Origin: Utricularia gibba
Lineage: Eukaryota > Streptophyta > Magnoliopsida > Lamiales > Lentibulariaceae
NCBI GenBank assembly: GCA_002189035.1
Contig: NEEC01000012.1
Location: forward strand, 248,001-312,000
Direction: 5' to 3'
Length of the DNA stretch: 64,000 nucleotides
Shown here: positions 34,960 to 48,030 of the stretch, one piece after another
Layout: each line of letters opens with the position of its first letter
Numbering within the stretch: the stretch's first letter is position 1
Program-made: the position numbers and the translations under genes
The notes under the pieces: generated by a model
Database searches by the model: none
What the model was told of the DNA's origin: nothing
The model's input: only the letters and a program-made list of their open reading frames with translations

Positions 34960-37900
34960 TGATCAGAAGAAGAGTAACTTTATGCTGTTAGGTTTAACGT
35001 GATTTCGCAACAGCCTTGTGTGGGGATTGACTGAGAATCTTGTAGTGATTGTCGGATTCTAGGTCTTTCCTTGGAACTGTAATTGTCCCTATAATTCATA
35101 CATGATAGTGAAGTTTTTCTGCCTGGTGTGGAGCATCTGAGGTTTTTCCCAAAAAGTTTTCCTCGTTAAAATTCTATGTTCTCCTCATTTTCTTTAATTT
35201 GAGTTACTCACAAGTTTTATCAAATCACCACTCATGTAAAATGAGGTCAAATTATCAAAGATCATGTCAAATTTCTATCAAGGCAGCATTTTGACAAACT
35301 GTACAAGTACACCTTTTTATTCCCAATGCTTATTAATGGAGGATTTCGTTGATATGATCAAACTGAATTCTCATAATTATTCTTTGTAGTGCACAAAGAT
35401 GAAAGCAGTTCTAATCAGCAAAGATCTCCATAATGGTGCCATCTTGGAAAAGAAAAACCAAAAAAGACTAATGAGGCGGATTAAAAGACACTACATCTCA
35501 AAGCATGTGCTTACATGTAGTTTTGTATTGAAAATGCATATAAAAAAAGATTCAGGGATCATGAAGATGTAATAGAGCTGTGGAAGAAAATTGAAGAAAG
35601 TTTCCATTCTTGCATTGCTCAAAACAAGATGATGTTGAACCAAAAACTTATAAGTCTCAAGTACAAGGATAATGAACTTATAACAGATCATATAAGCAAC
35701 TTTGAAGATCTAGTAGATGAAATGAGCTCCAAAGACATGGCCTAGATGATGAAACTCAAGTCATCGAGTTACATTGCTCATTGCCAACTAGGTAGGAGGT
35801 AATGATAGTCACTCTGATGCACACATCTAGGGGGAACTGTCCTATGATTGTGTGGTAAATGCACTATTACATGAATAAATGAGAAAGAAATGTGTCAACC
35901 AAGACACAAAAGGGTCACTAGCTGTTATTCAACAGAAGTGGAAGTGGAAAAGTAAGAAATTCCAGAACAAGAAGAAAGATTGGAAAGAAAAAGGAAAAGG
36001 GGTGCAAGAACCTGATAGAAACAAATATGATGAAGAATCAAGAACTTGTCATTATTGCAAGAATGTTGGTCACATAAAAAGACAATGTAAATTCTGGTTG
36101 AGGACGCAATCACAAAGACAATCTAAAAACGATCATCAAGGCCAGAAGAAGGGTGAAAATTCAGGCATAACACTTGCTCCTATGGAAGAAAAGATGCTGG
36201 TTCTACTCTCTCACTCAGTAAAAAACAGAATTACGATGTCTCAAACAATTGGAGAACCAAACAAGATCACCAAATTTGAATAGATAGTTGACTCAACTGC
36301 TACTTATCATGCCACACCATGCAAAGAAATTATGTCAAATTTTAAATTAGGCAATTATGTAATGGTGGAGATGGAAAATTTGACTATCTTAGAAATTATA
36401 AGCATTGGTGACATTCATATCATCACAAACTATGGGTTTAAGTTCACCCTAAAGAATGTGAGATATGTTCTTGACATTCGGTTAAACCTGATGTCTATAA
36501 ATTGCATAGACTAGTCTCTCTTTGTGAGCTCCTTTGGAAATAAGAAATGGAAGCTTAATTTCTTGAAATACATGTGTTTAAACAATCAGAAAATCTACAC
36601 AGTTTATGGTCAGAAGAATGAGGCATTTGTCAAACAATGGCTTGGATTTTCCAGTGAAATGGAATCTCATCAACAAATGCTCCTTGGATTAGACGGCATA
36701 TGAGAAATTTATAATTGGGAAACATCATAGAGTTGAATTTAAGAAAATATTCAACAAAAGCAATGAGCTATTGAATACTCTGTTCTTTGATGTTGATGTC
36801 TAATTGAGTGTGAATCAGCAGGGGGCATGAAATTCTTCATCAATTTCATAGATGATGTCTCCAGGAAAGCATGAGGTCTTCATGATACACATAAAGAGTG
36901 ATGTATATGCTCACTTTCAAGATCTGCGCATGTTGGTGGAAAGACAAATGAATAACAGGCTAAAGAAATTCTAATTAGACAATGGTGGTGAGTACTACCC
37001 TGATGAATTCGAAAATTATTGTAAAGAAAAAGGGACCAAGAAGATTGCAACCACCTAGGAACCCCTGAACACAATAGCATAGCCAAGAGATTCAACAGTT
37101 GATGATGCCTTGACAGAGTTGCTGCCATCCTCTTAATTCAAGTTATGCATGTAGTGCATGGGTATTTGCAATAGTTAATCCTATGTTGGATGAGTTTAGT
37201 TGGAGGGAGTGATTTATAGTGGGCTTCCTCATTCTCATAATGGGTTGTATGAACAGGCTCACAATCAGCTGGCTCATTTTTTGTAGGCCCCCCCACTCCC
37301 TCCCAAAAAATAATGGCAATGGTTATGACCTCATAGTTACTGAAAATAGAAGCAGCATCACGTACCGGAGTAGGGAGTGAAACCCAAGAATGAAGGAAAC
37401 AGAGATGCTACAGTTTTCTTTTGTTACATCGATCCACTAAATGATTGGAAGAAGTGTGACATTACACTACTGAATTTAACTTGATTTTCTAGCAGCTTGT
37501 GCGGGAATTGACTTAGAAACTTGCAGTGATTGTCGTATTTTGAGCCTGGTCTTGGGTGTATACGATGATAGTGAAGTTTTTCTACCTAGTGTGGAGTATA
37601 GACCAAAAGATGAGGGCAAGCATAGAACGTAAGGAAAAGGAATGTTTATTCACCGTACGTTAAAACAATGGTTTCAATACACTTAAATAGAAGAATGGTT
37701 GGTTTCAGATCCGTTAATCAAGCCTAGTCTTACGCTTGCTTTTATGATCTTCCATGATTGTAGCTACCACATTCAACTGATTCCTATTTATACAAAAGCT
37801 AGTGGTAATGTTCTTCTAGTAACTCATCTCTAAGAAACCAGTACACTTTTTTTCTCCTATCCACTTTATCATTCCTTTGGTTTCTCCTCTTCTACATGGA

Positions 37901-37988
37901 GCACTGGAGATTTTTTCCAAAAAGGTTTCCTCATTAAAATTCTGTGTTCTGCTCATTTTCTAAGGTCAAATTATCAAATATCCTGTCA
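34960..37988 (+). mobile_element. Decayed Ty1/copia element with both LTRs
   Basis: Direct repeats at 34960-35270 and 37442-37988 share TGAT-GAAGAAG at the left, a gtgattgtcg box, gatagtgaagtttttctrcctrgtgtggag and an ending ggtcaaattatcaaa-atc-tgtca. A poor initiator-tRNA-Met primer site (ttctatcaaggc, 35274-35285) follows the first. Between them lie gag, knuckle, protease and part of integrase on the same strand. Reverse transcriptase and RNase H are missing. The left LTR lacks about 240 bp that the right one has. The flanking pentamers (ccata and caatt) do not form a convincing duplication. Confidence 0.75.
35480..37140 (+). pseudogene. copia gag, zinc knuckle, protease, partial integrase
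   Basis: A gag segment (about 35520-35740, with ELWKKIEESF and LITDHISNFEDLVDEM) leads to a basic linker and a CX2CX4HX4C knuckle, CHYCKNVGHIKRQC (36049-36090). The protease follows in altered form, VDSTATYHATP, where DSG has become DST (about 36286-36318), then KNVRYVLDIRLNLMSINC. Integrase is seen as LDNGGEYYPDEFENYCKEKG near 36976-37035. Stops break the frame after 35740, at 36283 and 36511 and later. Confidence 0.75.
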
Positions 37989-38039
37989 CAATTGCATGTA
38001 GTTCTCCATTCATCACTACTTCAAGTCGCATTCAATCCA

Positions 38040-39480
38040 AATATGCTTAAATGTCATTCACCTTCAAACTTTGGTTGAAACCATGCACAACTATGCTCAC
38101 CTTCCTAGGATGATAATTGACCCCTAGCCCCTAGGTCATAATCCTTTAATAACTCTAAATACCTACGTTGTCCCATATTTAATTTCTTTTATGTAAACAC
38201 GCAGTTCAGGCTCTAGTGGCCGGTATACAATTCACACTGCACACCTATACAAATGTGCTGCCATATTTTCAAGGCAAAGATTAATGCAACCATTTCCAAA
38301 TCGTGGATTAAATAATTTCTTTTATGATTTTTCAATTACATCAAGACTACCCTTATACCCTTTCCACGGGCATCTGTGTATACTTCACAATCCTTTCCAA
38401 TTTAGGATAATGCTAAGATTAGTGATTGTGTCAAGTGGTTTTTTATTTTTCAAAGCTAATTTGTCATTTGTCCATCCACTTAAATGTCTGGTTCTTCTTT
38501 AATAACTCTATCAATGGTTGAGCCTTCTTTGAGAAGGATTTTATAAACGTTCAATAGTAACCCACCATTCCTAGAAAACTTTGCACATCGTCCATGTTTC
38601 TAGGTGTTGCTCAAGCCGTGACGGCCTCCAACTTCTTTAGGTCTACCACAACTCCTTGTCTTTTAATGATGTATCCCAAGAAATTCATGTTCTCTAAGAA
38701 GATTTCACACTCAGTCACCTAGCATATAGCATCTTCTCTCACAATCTCGTCAGTAAGATCCAAAGGTACCTCGAATGACTCTCGGGATCATGTGAGTAAA
38801 CTAATATATCGTCTTTAAAGACCACAAAAAATTCATCCAAGTAAGGTTGGAATAGTGTGTTCATCAAATCTATAAATATCACAGATGCATTGGTGAGCCT
38901 GAATGGTAAAACAACAATATCCTGCCTCCCAATGTTTGCTTCGAACACATGGATCATAGGAGTGTATCTATGATCACCTTTTCATCCTTCTCTTCCTTCA
39001 CATGATCCAAATGGTAAATCCATCTTTTGCCTCAACTTGGTATACTGCACTACCCTCATCTCCTTCCTTGAACAATTTCGAGCAATATATGCTCTCGAAC
39101 CATAGAATAAACTTTGGAAGCGCATATAGAATTCATCTACTGACTCCTCATTCATCTTTCGAATCATCTGTAATTCTGCCACCTTTTGTGTTAAGACCAT
39201 GTTTGAATAGTACCTATCAAAGAAGTGTTCTTTGAAAATAGCCCATTTCGCCTCAACTCCAGCACTAGTAAGGCTCTTCCACCAACATGCTGCATCCCCC
39301 ACCAAAAAGTCTACCGCAATCCTCCCTCTTTGCTACTTTGACATTTTGTGAATTCGCATGTTTTGTTCAAGCTCCATAAGCCATGCGGGCTTTATCCGGG
39401 TTTCCCCCTCCAAAAGTAGGCATTCTTCCCTTAAGGTGCAAGATTGGTGCCCTCCTCTCCTCTAGTGACGTAGTCATTTC
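38040..39480 (-). pseudogene. Ty3/gypsy relic: gag and reverse transcriptase fragments
   Basis: On the minus strand a gag piece (39305-38982) contains GDAACWWKSL and KWAIFKEHFFDRYY, typical of plant gypsy gag. Only a few bases later comes reverse transcriptase (38957-38500) with VLPFRLTNASVIFIDLMN, the active-site region VFKDDILVYSHD and then LGYIIKRQGVVV and VQSFLGMVGYY. Thus protease and the first half of reverse transcriptase are deleted. Stops interrupt the rest. No LTRs were identified. Confidence 0.75.
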
Positions 39481-39499
39481 GCCCTTGTCTGATGGTGAT

Positions 39500-40560
39500 C
39501 CCACCACCGCTAGTAATGGTGCTGCAAAGATCTCTAATTCTCCATGGTAAAATTTTCCACAAACTTGGTGGTCTATTCTATGCTCTCCATGGTATGTGGT
39601 GTGCTGCTTTATATTGGCAACCTTTTCTCATTGCTTTGGAATACCTCAATTTAGCTTACACGAGCATTTCAAAGCACTTAGAGTATGCTATGATGGGTAA
39701 ATTTTCGAATACATTTAAAAATATGATTAAATATATTTTCATATATGTGAAATTCAACTAATAGTTGAGATTGTTAAATTTCTTGATGAATTATCTAAGT
39801 TTCATATGTTATTTATAAAATTGAGTTTTTTACAAAGGTTTTTAAAACAACGATTAATATATATATATATATATATATTTATTTATTTATACATTAAATT
39901 TGATTATGACATTTGAAATATATATTTTATATTGATTTTTAAAATATATTTAGATTTATTTAAAATCATAATTTATTTTACTTGAATTTAAATGATAAAT
40001 TATATAAATACAACATATATGTTTGGAAATATTGATTATTTTGCTAATTCCTTGGTTATCATACCCACTTTCATGACACATCTAAAGTTTTCTTTTTTCC
40101 ATTTTTTTTAGTGAGTAGTCATGGAAACAATTAAGAATTCATTCGAAACAAATATGAGTAACCCATATTTGTATTCAAGGAGTGCAAGTTACTCATGTTC
40201 GTAGTCAATGAATACAAGTCTCTTGTATTCATATTAAACGAATACAGATCACTTGGATACAAATATTTTTTACTCGAATATGATTTGAGTTAACTCGTAT
40301 ATTTTAAATATATATAGGACAAGTCATCGATTAACACGAATACGATATTGTATGGTATTGTTGTCTTTCATAAATTATGGCAAACATGATGTTGAGAAAA
40401 AAGTTAAGATTGTAAATATATTTAGCCAACTGAATTAAGAATACGAAATCAATAAATCAAACAAAATTTAAGATAAATGAGACTCAGAGGGACAGATGCG
40501 TGACTGACGGTATTTGCATTAACACACACTTAATACAAAATTAAAATAATAGCAAGGGAA
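39500..40560. other. AT-rich spacer with simple repeats
   Basis: An AT dinucleotide run occupies about 39855-39878. Around 40140-40330 degenerate copies of a gaatacaagtyactygtattc theme recur several times. No gene is supported. Confidence 0.5.
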
Positions 40561-40728
40561 GTGTAGCTCCATTTCGACCAGATCCGAGAGGAAATAAATA
40601 TTTGATTTTTTTTGAAAAAAGATTCCCACGCGGTGCCAGTTTTGCTTTGCGTGTGGCAGTTCTCTATTTCTCAGATCCTTCTCCGGTTGCATTCAAGTAC
40701 CGAAACCCAAGCCGGAAGGCACCGCACA

Positions 40729-42485
40729 ATGTCGCCGGCATCCGCATGCGCCGCCGCACTCTTCGTGCTCGTCCTCCTCGACGTAACGAGTATCGCTCGC
40801 GCTACCAAGGGGAAGTGGGAGCTACTTCTCTCCAACATCGGAATCTCCGCCATGCACATGCAGCTACTATTCTCCGACCGCATCGTCATCTTCGATAGCA
40901 CCAACTTCGGGAGATCGAATATCTCACTACCCGGAGGGCAATGCCGCGGCAGCAATAACGACTGCACCGCCCACTCCGTCGAATACAACGTCGTCACCAA
41001 TGCAGTGCGCCCACTGACGGTGCTCTCCGACGTATGGTGCTCGTCCGGCGCCACATCCCCCAGCGGAGACCTTATCCAAACCGGCGGATTCAACGACGGT
41101 GATCACTCTGTCAGAGTTTTCAACACGTGCGTAAACAATTCCTGCGATTGGCAGGAAATCGGGGGTGCACTGCAGGATCGACGCTGGTACGCCACCGATC
41201 AAATCCTGCCGGACGGCCGGCAGATCATCGTCGGCGGACGGCGGCAGTTCAGTTACGAATATTTCCCTAAGAGTGTCGACGCAGAAGGATCATTCAGTTT
41301 TGCATTCCTCTCGGAAACGAACGATCAGGGAATAGAGAACAATCTGTACCCGTTTGTTTTTCTCAACGTCGACGGAAATCTATTCATTTTCGCCAACAAT
41401 CGAGCCGTACTCTTCGACTACACGGCTTCGCGTGTGGTGAGGACGTACCCGCAAATCCCCGGTGGCCACCCCCGGAGTTACCCCAGCACCGGCTCTGCCG
41501 TGCTTCTGCCACTCACAGGTAATAGATTGTTATTAATTAACCTTTTAAGTATGGAAAAAAGAGAAATGCACGGCAAATCATCAAGCCTAAGTTGAGGGAT
41601 TCCTGAAATGTTAATTTTCAACGTAAATTTTGCTATTTTTATATTTTTGTAGCAGGTAACAATGGGACGGGTACAGAAGTTTTGGTCTGCGGCGGCGCTC
41701 CAAAGGGATCGTACGTCGTCGCGATGAAAGGGGAATTTGTGGAGGCGCTGGATACGTGTGGCCGTATCGGGGTAAACGATGAAAATCCAAGATGGGTCAT
41801 GGAGAAGATGCCGATGCCTAGAACAATGGGAGACATGGTATTGCTCCCAAACGGCGACGTGTTGATCATCAACGGCGCAAGAGAAGGCACCGCTGGCTGG
41901 GAACTGGGCCGCTGCCCGGTTCTGTCGCCTGTACTGTACAAGCCCGACAATCCAACGGCATCGAGATTCGAGATTCAGGCCGCCGCGTGGAGGCCGCGGA
42001 TGTATCACTCCACCGCGGTGCTCCTCCGCGACGGGCGTGTTCTTGTCGGGGGAAACAATCCACACGCGCGTTACAACTTCTCCGGCGTCCTATTTCCCAC
42101 TGACTTGTCGCTGGAAGCGTTTTCTCCGGAGTATTTATCCCCTGAGTTTTCGTGCCTCCGGCCTAACATCGTTGCGCCTCGATCGCAGGTGAAAATCGGG
42201 TACGATCAATCGTTGGCCGTGAGGTTTACCCTTCCACCGCAACGATTTAACACCAGCGCCGTCACGGTGACAATGTATGCGCCGCCGTTTAACACGCACT
42301 CGCTTTCGATGAACCAGAGGCTCCTGGTTCTGTCCCCCGTAAGTGTGAGAGCCATTGGGAAGTCTCTGTACCAGATCCGAGTCCGGACTCCCGGGTCAGG
42401 TAATTTTGCACCGTCCGGATACTACATCCTTTTCGTTGTTCATAGACGTATCCCGAGTGAAGGGATATGGGCACAAATCCATTGA
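40729..42485 (+). CDS. Copper radical oxidase, glyoxal/aldehyde oxidase (GLOX) family
   Basis: Two coding exons, 40729-41518 and 41656-42485, joined over a 137-base GT-AG intron, give 539 residues. The enzyme family oxidises aldehydes to acids with release of hydrogen peroxide, usually in the cell wall. A signal peptide (MSPASACAAALFVLVLLDVTSIARA) leads into KWELL. The cofactor and copper ligands known for fungal glyoxal oxidase are present: Cys104 (DVWCSSG) and Tyr154 (RRWYA) for the cross-linked radical, Tyr380 and His381 (RMYHSTA), and His478 (THSLSMNQR). Kelch-type repeats fill the middle and the C-terminal domain ends GYYILFVVHRRIPSEGIWAQ. The start is the first Met in frame. AATAAA lies at 42521-42526. 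The acceptor is a tandem site (tagcag), so three bases may be spliced in two ways. Plant members act in pollen and mucilage, but the role of this one is unknown. Confidence 0.93.
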
Positions 42486-42526
42486 AATTTGTTATGTTAT
42501 GTTATTTATTTATTATATCGAATAAA

Positions 42527-43314
42527 AAGTATTTATTAATTAAATATTAAAGGTGGTTATTAAACGGACGATATATTAAATTAATTAATGGATAAGACGA
42601 CACGAGTGAACAGAAAGGCACAAAATTTTCGGACAGCTTCTATGTGAAACTGGGACACCTCTTGTCTTCTTCCGGGGGAGGCTGCCGACTGCCACGCGCT
42701 TTCTACCTATGGTGTTCTAATTCACGCGATTGCCGCCATTTTCACCGCAATTTGTGGTGGAAGTCAATCGGGTTGGCATTAGAGTTGCGGAGCGAGAGCA
42801 TTATGTTGTGGCTGTGGTTTTTTCAATCAGGTTTTGACACATGCTTCATCTGGGTTAGCGTTTCCTTGTTTTCCTTGGTTGAATTTCTGCATTTTGTCTG
42901 TTTTATATTGTGTGATTTCGTGTGGTCAGCTGAATCGGAAGTTTCAAACGTCTTGCTTGGGCTTTTTTTTTAGTAACTGGCAGGTATTGTTTTCGGAGTT
43001 TTGTTTGATTCTGAGGGCTAGTGGGTTCCCGTTACTGAGTAGTTCATGGTCAATTACACTTGAATTTGTTGTTTGTATGGTAGCTTTTGTTTTCAGTTCA
43101 AGTGTATTGGGTAAAAAAAATATTCTTTAGGGTTTCTTCTCTGTTGCGTTTGGGTTGGGAGCTTGTTCTTTTCTGAGGAACTTGATTGAAGCTGAACTAA
43201 TGGATGTGCTCGTGATTTTCCATTGCAGATTTTGTATCCCTTTCTTGAATTGTAAAAATCGTCATCAATATCTTGGAGCAGTGCAAGAGTTAAGCTCGGT
43301 GTAAGATAAGGCCA
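42527..43314 (+). other. Promoter and 5' leader of the bZIP gene
   Basis: GC-richer DNA from about 42640 to 42850 is followed by T-rich, intron-like sequence and a possible acceptor (cattgcag, 43221-43228). This suggests a 5' UTR intron before the start codon at 43315, a common arrangement in this bZIP group. Borders cannot be fixed without transcripts. Open frames here cross the presumed intron and are not called. Confidence 0.4.
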
Positions 43315-44994
43315 ATGAGTCAAACTGTGAAACATGGTTTTTCTCACTCGCAGTCATTATCGCCATCCACCATGTATGGCAATAGCTGCTTGCCTCCATT
43401 AAGCCCTTTCCCTCCAAGCGAGTCTTCACGAGCTTCGTCGAGTTCCAATCCGAATGATGTTTCCATGGAGGAAGTAGATGTTTCTTCAAATGGGCCACAG
43501 ATGCTTCCTTCGTTTCCCTGGGAAAATAATTTTAGTGGTGACAACAGTTTTCCTCCACGTAGAGGACATCGACGTTCTAATAGTGATCTTCCATCAGGAT
43601 TCTCTGCTACGCTCCAGTCTGCGCATCAGATGGCTCCTTGCAACCAGGGGAGATTGGGCGATCTAAGAGAAGTTTTTGGAAATGGTAAGTTCGTTGGAGT
43701 GAAACATGACAATGTGGATATTTTTGGGTTTCGTAAATGCAATGGAGCTGAATTTGGTGATATAAGTTCCGATGGAGAGGTTGTTGATGATTTGTTTAAT
43801 TCATTGTTGAATATGGATAATGTGAATGAATTGAACTCTAATGGTGCTCTGGATGTTGATAAAGACACTACCATGGGCTCTGTGAAGTTACCAAGTGGTG
43901 AAACTTACAGTTCCGACTCTGCGAGTTTGAGGCCTGGTGAAAGAGCTAAAAGAAGTGCTACTGGGAATATTGGTCCTCCAGCTAGACATTCAAGGAGCCT
44001 TTCAATGGATAGTGCAATGGTGAAGTTTGAGTTTGATGATGAATATCCAAAAAAGTCTTCTGTGTCGAATCATTTATCACCAAGCAGTTCAGTTAATGGT
44101 GATTCGTATGCGCTCAACTTGGATTTCGGGAATGGTGGATTTAATGACCATGACTTGAAAAAGATTATGAAAGATGAAAAGCTAGCAGAGATCGCACTAT
44201 CGGACCCGAAGCGTGCTAAGAGGTATGGCATTCCTTATAATTAGCTATGACTGTTCCAACATCCAACATAACTTTATCACCACCTGTCTATCAGGATATT
44301 GGCTAATCGACAGTCAGCTGCTCGATCGAAGGAGCGAAAGCTACGGTATATCTCTGAATTAGAGCATAAAGTGCAAACTTTGCAGACTGAGGCAACGACA
44401 CTTTCTGCCCAAGTAACTATCCTACAGGTATGGAGTCACATCCTGCGTGATCACTGATATTTTTAATACTGTTACCAGGGTGAAGTAACTTGTTTTTTCA
44501 TCGCAGAAAGAATTTTCTGAGTTGACCGCTCAAAATAATGAGTTGAAATTCCGTGTTCAAGCTGTGGAGAATCAAGCGAAGCTCAAAGATGGTATCAGTC
44601 TTTTCTTGCTATAGGCTTGTGGATTGCATGTTCAGTTTGTGAATGAATTTTCAATATGTGGGTGATCCATGGTTATAGGATAATGCTATATAAATTTCAC
44701 GCAAGGGGCTTCTCTCAAATCCAATGAAATGGCGTAGCATTGTTCTATGTGTTCATGTTCAGCAATCTGTCCATCTTTCTACTAGCGTATATCATTACAT
44801 GGCCTCGTCCAGCAGTATAATGTGAATATTTAGAGCGTTGAACATGCTTTATTAGCTACTCATATGACCAGAGTTCTTTCGTTGTGGTAGCTTTGAACAG
44901 CTCAATGGCAGCAGAAATTCAGCGCCTGAAGCTCGGAGGCTTGGAGCTCAGAGATGGCTCGAAACAGAAGGAGGCCGGGCAGCGGGCCCCATAA
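43315..44994 (+). CDS. Group I bZIP transcription factor (VIP1/bZIP29-30-like)
   Basis: Coding exons 43315-44222, 44295-44427, 44507-44591 and 44891-44994 give 409 residues with intact splice sites. The basic region lies across the first junction (DPKRAKR then [15 protein letters not shown]). Asn307 is followed eight residues later by Lys315 rather than the Arg of most plant bZIPs, the mark of group I. Leucines at 325, 332, 339, 346, 353 and 360 keep a long heptad zipper. N-terminal Ser/Pro-rich sequence holds RRSNSDLP and RHSRSLSMD, basic-Ser motifs of the type bound by 14-3-3 proteins in this group, where they control nuclear entry. It presumably binds DNA as a dimer and acts in the nucleus. 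AATAAA is at 45222-45227. A MULE begins 351 bases after the stop. Confidence 0.93.
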
Positions 44995-45345
44995 GGATGG
45001 AAAGCAAGAAGGACAGGCGGCCTCAGCAAGTTTAATCCAGATCATAGTCCTTTTTTCCTGGTTACATATGATTCAGCAACGTTAAAGCATCAGTCAGATG
45101 GACGATTTTATTTTGGTTTCAATTGTTTGTTCTTTGTATGTATGTTGAAAATAGGAACAATTCATGTGTGTTATTTGGATGCTGTTGAGATATGTTGGAA
45201 TCACATGCGTCCAAGCTCAAAAATAAATCAACGATTCGCATTAGAATCACAATACTGCGGAATCTCAGTCAGGCGTTACGTTTCTTGCAAGAAAACAGTT
45301 GCCTACGAGCTGCACTGACGGACCAAATCAGTCAGTGAAAACTGG

Positions 45346-45458
45346 AGTAATTTGGCAGAATACCCACTGTCAAAAAGTTCTTTGCTGAATACCTCACCTT
45401 TTTGTAAAATTAGTTGAATATTCCTTACTTTCTTTTTTGTTTGTTGAATAGCCCTAAT
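45346..45458 (+). repeat. Left terminal inverted repeat of the MULE
   Basis: Pairs with 49798-49913 with roughly three-quarters or more of positions matching by eye. GAATACC or close variants start at 45358, 45387, 45416 and 45446. Confidence 0.85.
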
Positions 45459-45830
45459 TGAGGTAATAGAAATAATAAAATAATAAAAAATATTTAATAT
45501 ACTAAAAATAATTACTAAATACGTTTACATACATATATATTATATACTTATTTGATGTTTATAAATTGTATATAAAATACATATATATAAATTATTTGAT
45601 AATTATAAATTATATATAATAAATTTTTCTAAAAAAAATTCTAATTCTAATTTTGAATTTAATTTTAATTACAAATAATCATATTATTTTCTAAAATATA
45701 ATTTATTAAAAGTTCGAATTAAAAAAAATAAAAAAAAAATTCATATATAAGTGGAGACATAACTCCCATTGATGAAGGGCATGGCTTTGTAGGGATGTGC
45801 ATGACATCGCTATGTTTATTTTATTGCAAG

Positions 45831-45872
45831 ATATAGCCGTTGGATTCCAACGGGTGTATCCAACGGCTATAT
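45831..45872. promoter_or_regulatory. Inverted pair of MSA-like (mitotic activator) sites
   Basis: Arms atatagccgttgga (45831-45844) and tccaacggctatat (45859-45872) are perfect inverted repeats around a 14-base spacer. Each arm holds TCCAACGGCTA, which fits the MSA consensus YCYAACGGYYA bound by three-repeat MYB factors of G2/M genes. The spacer has one more AACGG core. It lies about 225 bases ahead of the transposase ATG. The match is seen; function is inferred. Confidence 0.55.
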
Positions 45873-46095
45873 TATTCATTAATAAAAAAAATAGTTAAAA
45901 TATTTTTTAATGGCTAAATTTATTATTTTAATAAATATAATATCATAAATATTCTCTGTAAATATTATACAAGTCATAGAAATTTTCATTTTATCTTCAC
46001 TCATTGATTTTCTTTCTTTCATACATTCTCCTATTTTCTACACAAATATTCATCCTCATTTTTGCATTTACATTCTTATTCATTTTACAAGTGCA

Positions 46096-47974
46096 ATGGC
46101 TACTTCATTCGTAGAGGTACGTGTATTTTGTCGTGACAACAATTTCAATTATTTTACTATTCACATGATGTTCGATGGAGTGCATGATGAATATCTTCAT
46201 CTCAAAAGAGGGATCAAGTTTGAAGGACTCTGTCGTCGTTTATATGCGATAATAGGTACGAATCCAAATCAATCTTCCCTTAGAATTATTGCTTGATATA
46301 TTGAAGGCGAAACTGGAGCACCAAACTATATTCCCATTACCGATGATTACTCTTTGCGGTTTGTATTCCATCCTATTAATACACAGTCCGGTGTCAACAT
46401 CGTCATCGCACTAGAAAATATCCCTTTTAACATCACTAATGCATCCGGAAGTAGAGGTATGTACAAGCTAAAATTTTATTACATTAAATTTGCATTTGCT
46501 AATATATATATTACTTTTTATGAAGGTGTAAATGTCGATTTTAATATACCGAATGAAGATCATTTATCTAGTGTCTCAAGAATACAAATGAATGACAATG
46601 AACCATATGAGCGACGAGATGGTATGATATCAGTCCACTTATTTTTCTGATGTACAAGTCATGCCACAAGAGGAAAATGAAGGTAATCATTCAGATTTAG
46701 AATCACATTCTAGTGAAGATATACCAGAGACGATGTGGAGTGACACAGAAGACTGTCTACATGCTGATAACAATGAAGACAGAAATATTGAATTTGGTCC
46801 ATATGAGCGTAATCCTCCCATGTGGCAAGACTGCCTATTCATCTAATATTCCGGTGGAGTATGATGCGAATACAATGATGTTAGCTTCTGGACTCATATT
46901 CGAAACGAAGGTCAAGTTACAAACTGCAGCAACGAATTATTCCGTTTTTATTGCTAGACAGGAATTTCATGTGCTAAAGACTTGCAATACACGCTACGAG
47001 TTGATTTGTCGGGAGAATCATGACAACCGATCAAGATTTGCATGGCATTTGAAAGCACGCTTTCAAAAACGAACACAAGTATGGAAAATTACATCGATGC
47101 AGGAACCTCATACTTGTGATGTTCGTAACTCTTTGGCAAGAGAACATGTTAATCTACGGAAGGAATTTCTTGCAAGAGCATTTTTGGAAGTCGTAAGAGA
47201 TAAACCAAGGATTAAAGCTTCCACGATTCAAGGAATGATACTTCAAAAGTTTAGATTCAAAGTTTCCTATTGGAAAGCATGGTCTATCCTAATAAGAGCA
47301 TGCAAGATTGTATATGGTACATGGGAGGAATCAACTGCAGAATTACCTCGATATCTTTAAGAGGTACAAAGAACTAATCCTGGAACTTTGGTTCGTTTCT
47401 ACAATACATAGAGCTCCGCAGGTTATCTTCTCCGTTACGTGTTTTGGGCATTTGGACCATGCATCGAAAGATATAAGTATTGCCACCCTGTTATACAAGT
47501 TGATGGGACACATCTCTATGCTCGATATAACTACAAGTTACTCGTCGCAGTTGTTACCGATGCTGGAGGAAATTGTTTCCCAGTGGCTTATGCCATTGTA
47601 GATGAGGAATCAAGTTCGGCATGGACGTGGTTTTTAGAATTGCTAAATGAGCATATTGTATGTGGTCGTCATCCCACGTGTATAATTAGCGATCGAGGAT
47701 CTGGACTTCTAGCTGCTGCAAATATGATGCCAAGTTTTCGGGAGCCTTATGGATATCATCGATTTTGTCTCCGACATGTGCGCATGAATTGTTTGACACA
47801 TCACAAGAGTAAACATTTGCATGGTTTAATATGGACTGCAGGGAATACGCATTGTCGACATGAATTTCAACGATTAATGGATACAATCTATCGTACTCAT
47901 CCTGGAGCATATCAATACTTGATGGATATTCCATTGGATATGTGGACGTTATCACATGATGAAGGAGTAAGGTA

Positions 47975-48030
<56 letters not shown>

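Noticed and set aside
40612-40728. Upstream extension of the oxidase frame
   Set aside because: The frame is open but has no ATG before 40729, and the signal peptide starts there.
42644-43130. Open frames before the bZIP start
   Set aside because: They cross the presumed 5' UTR intron, are T-rich and show no domain.
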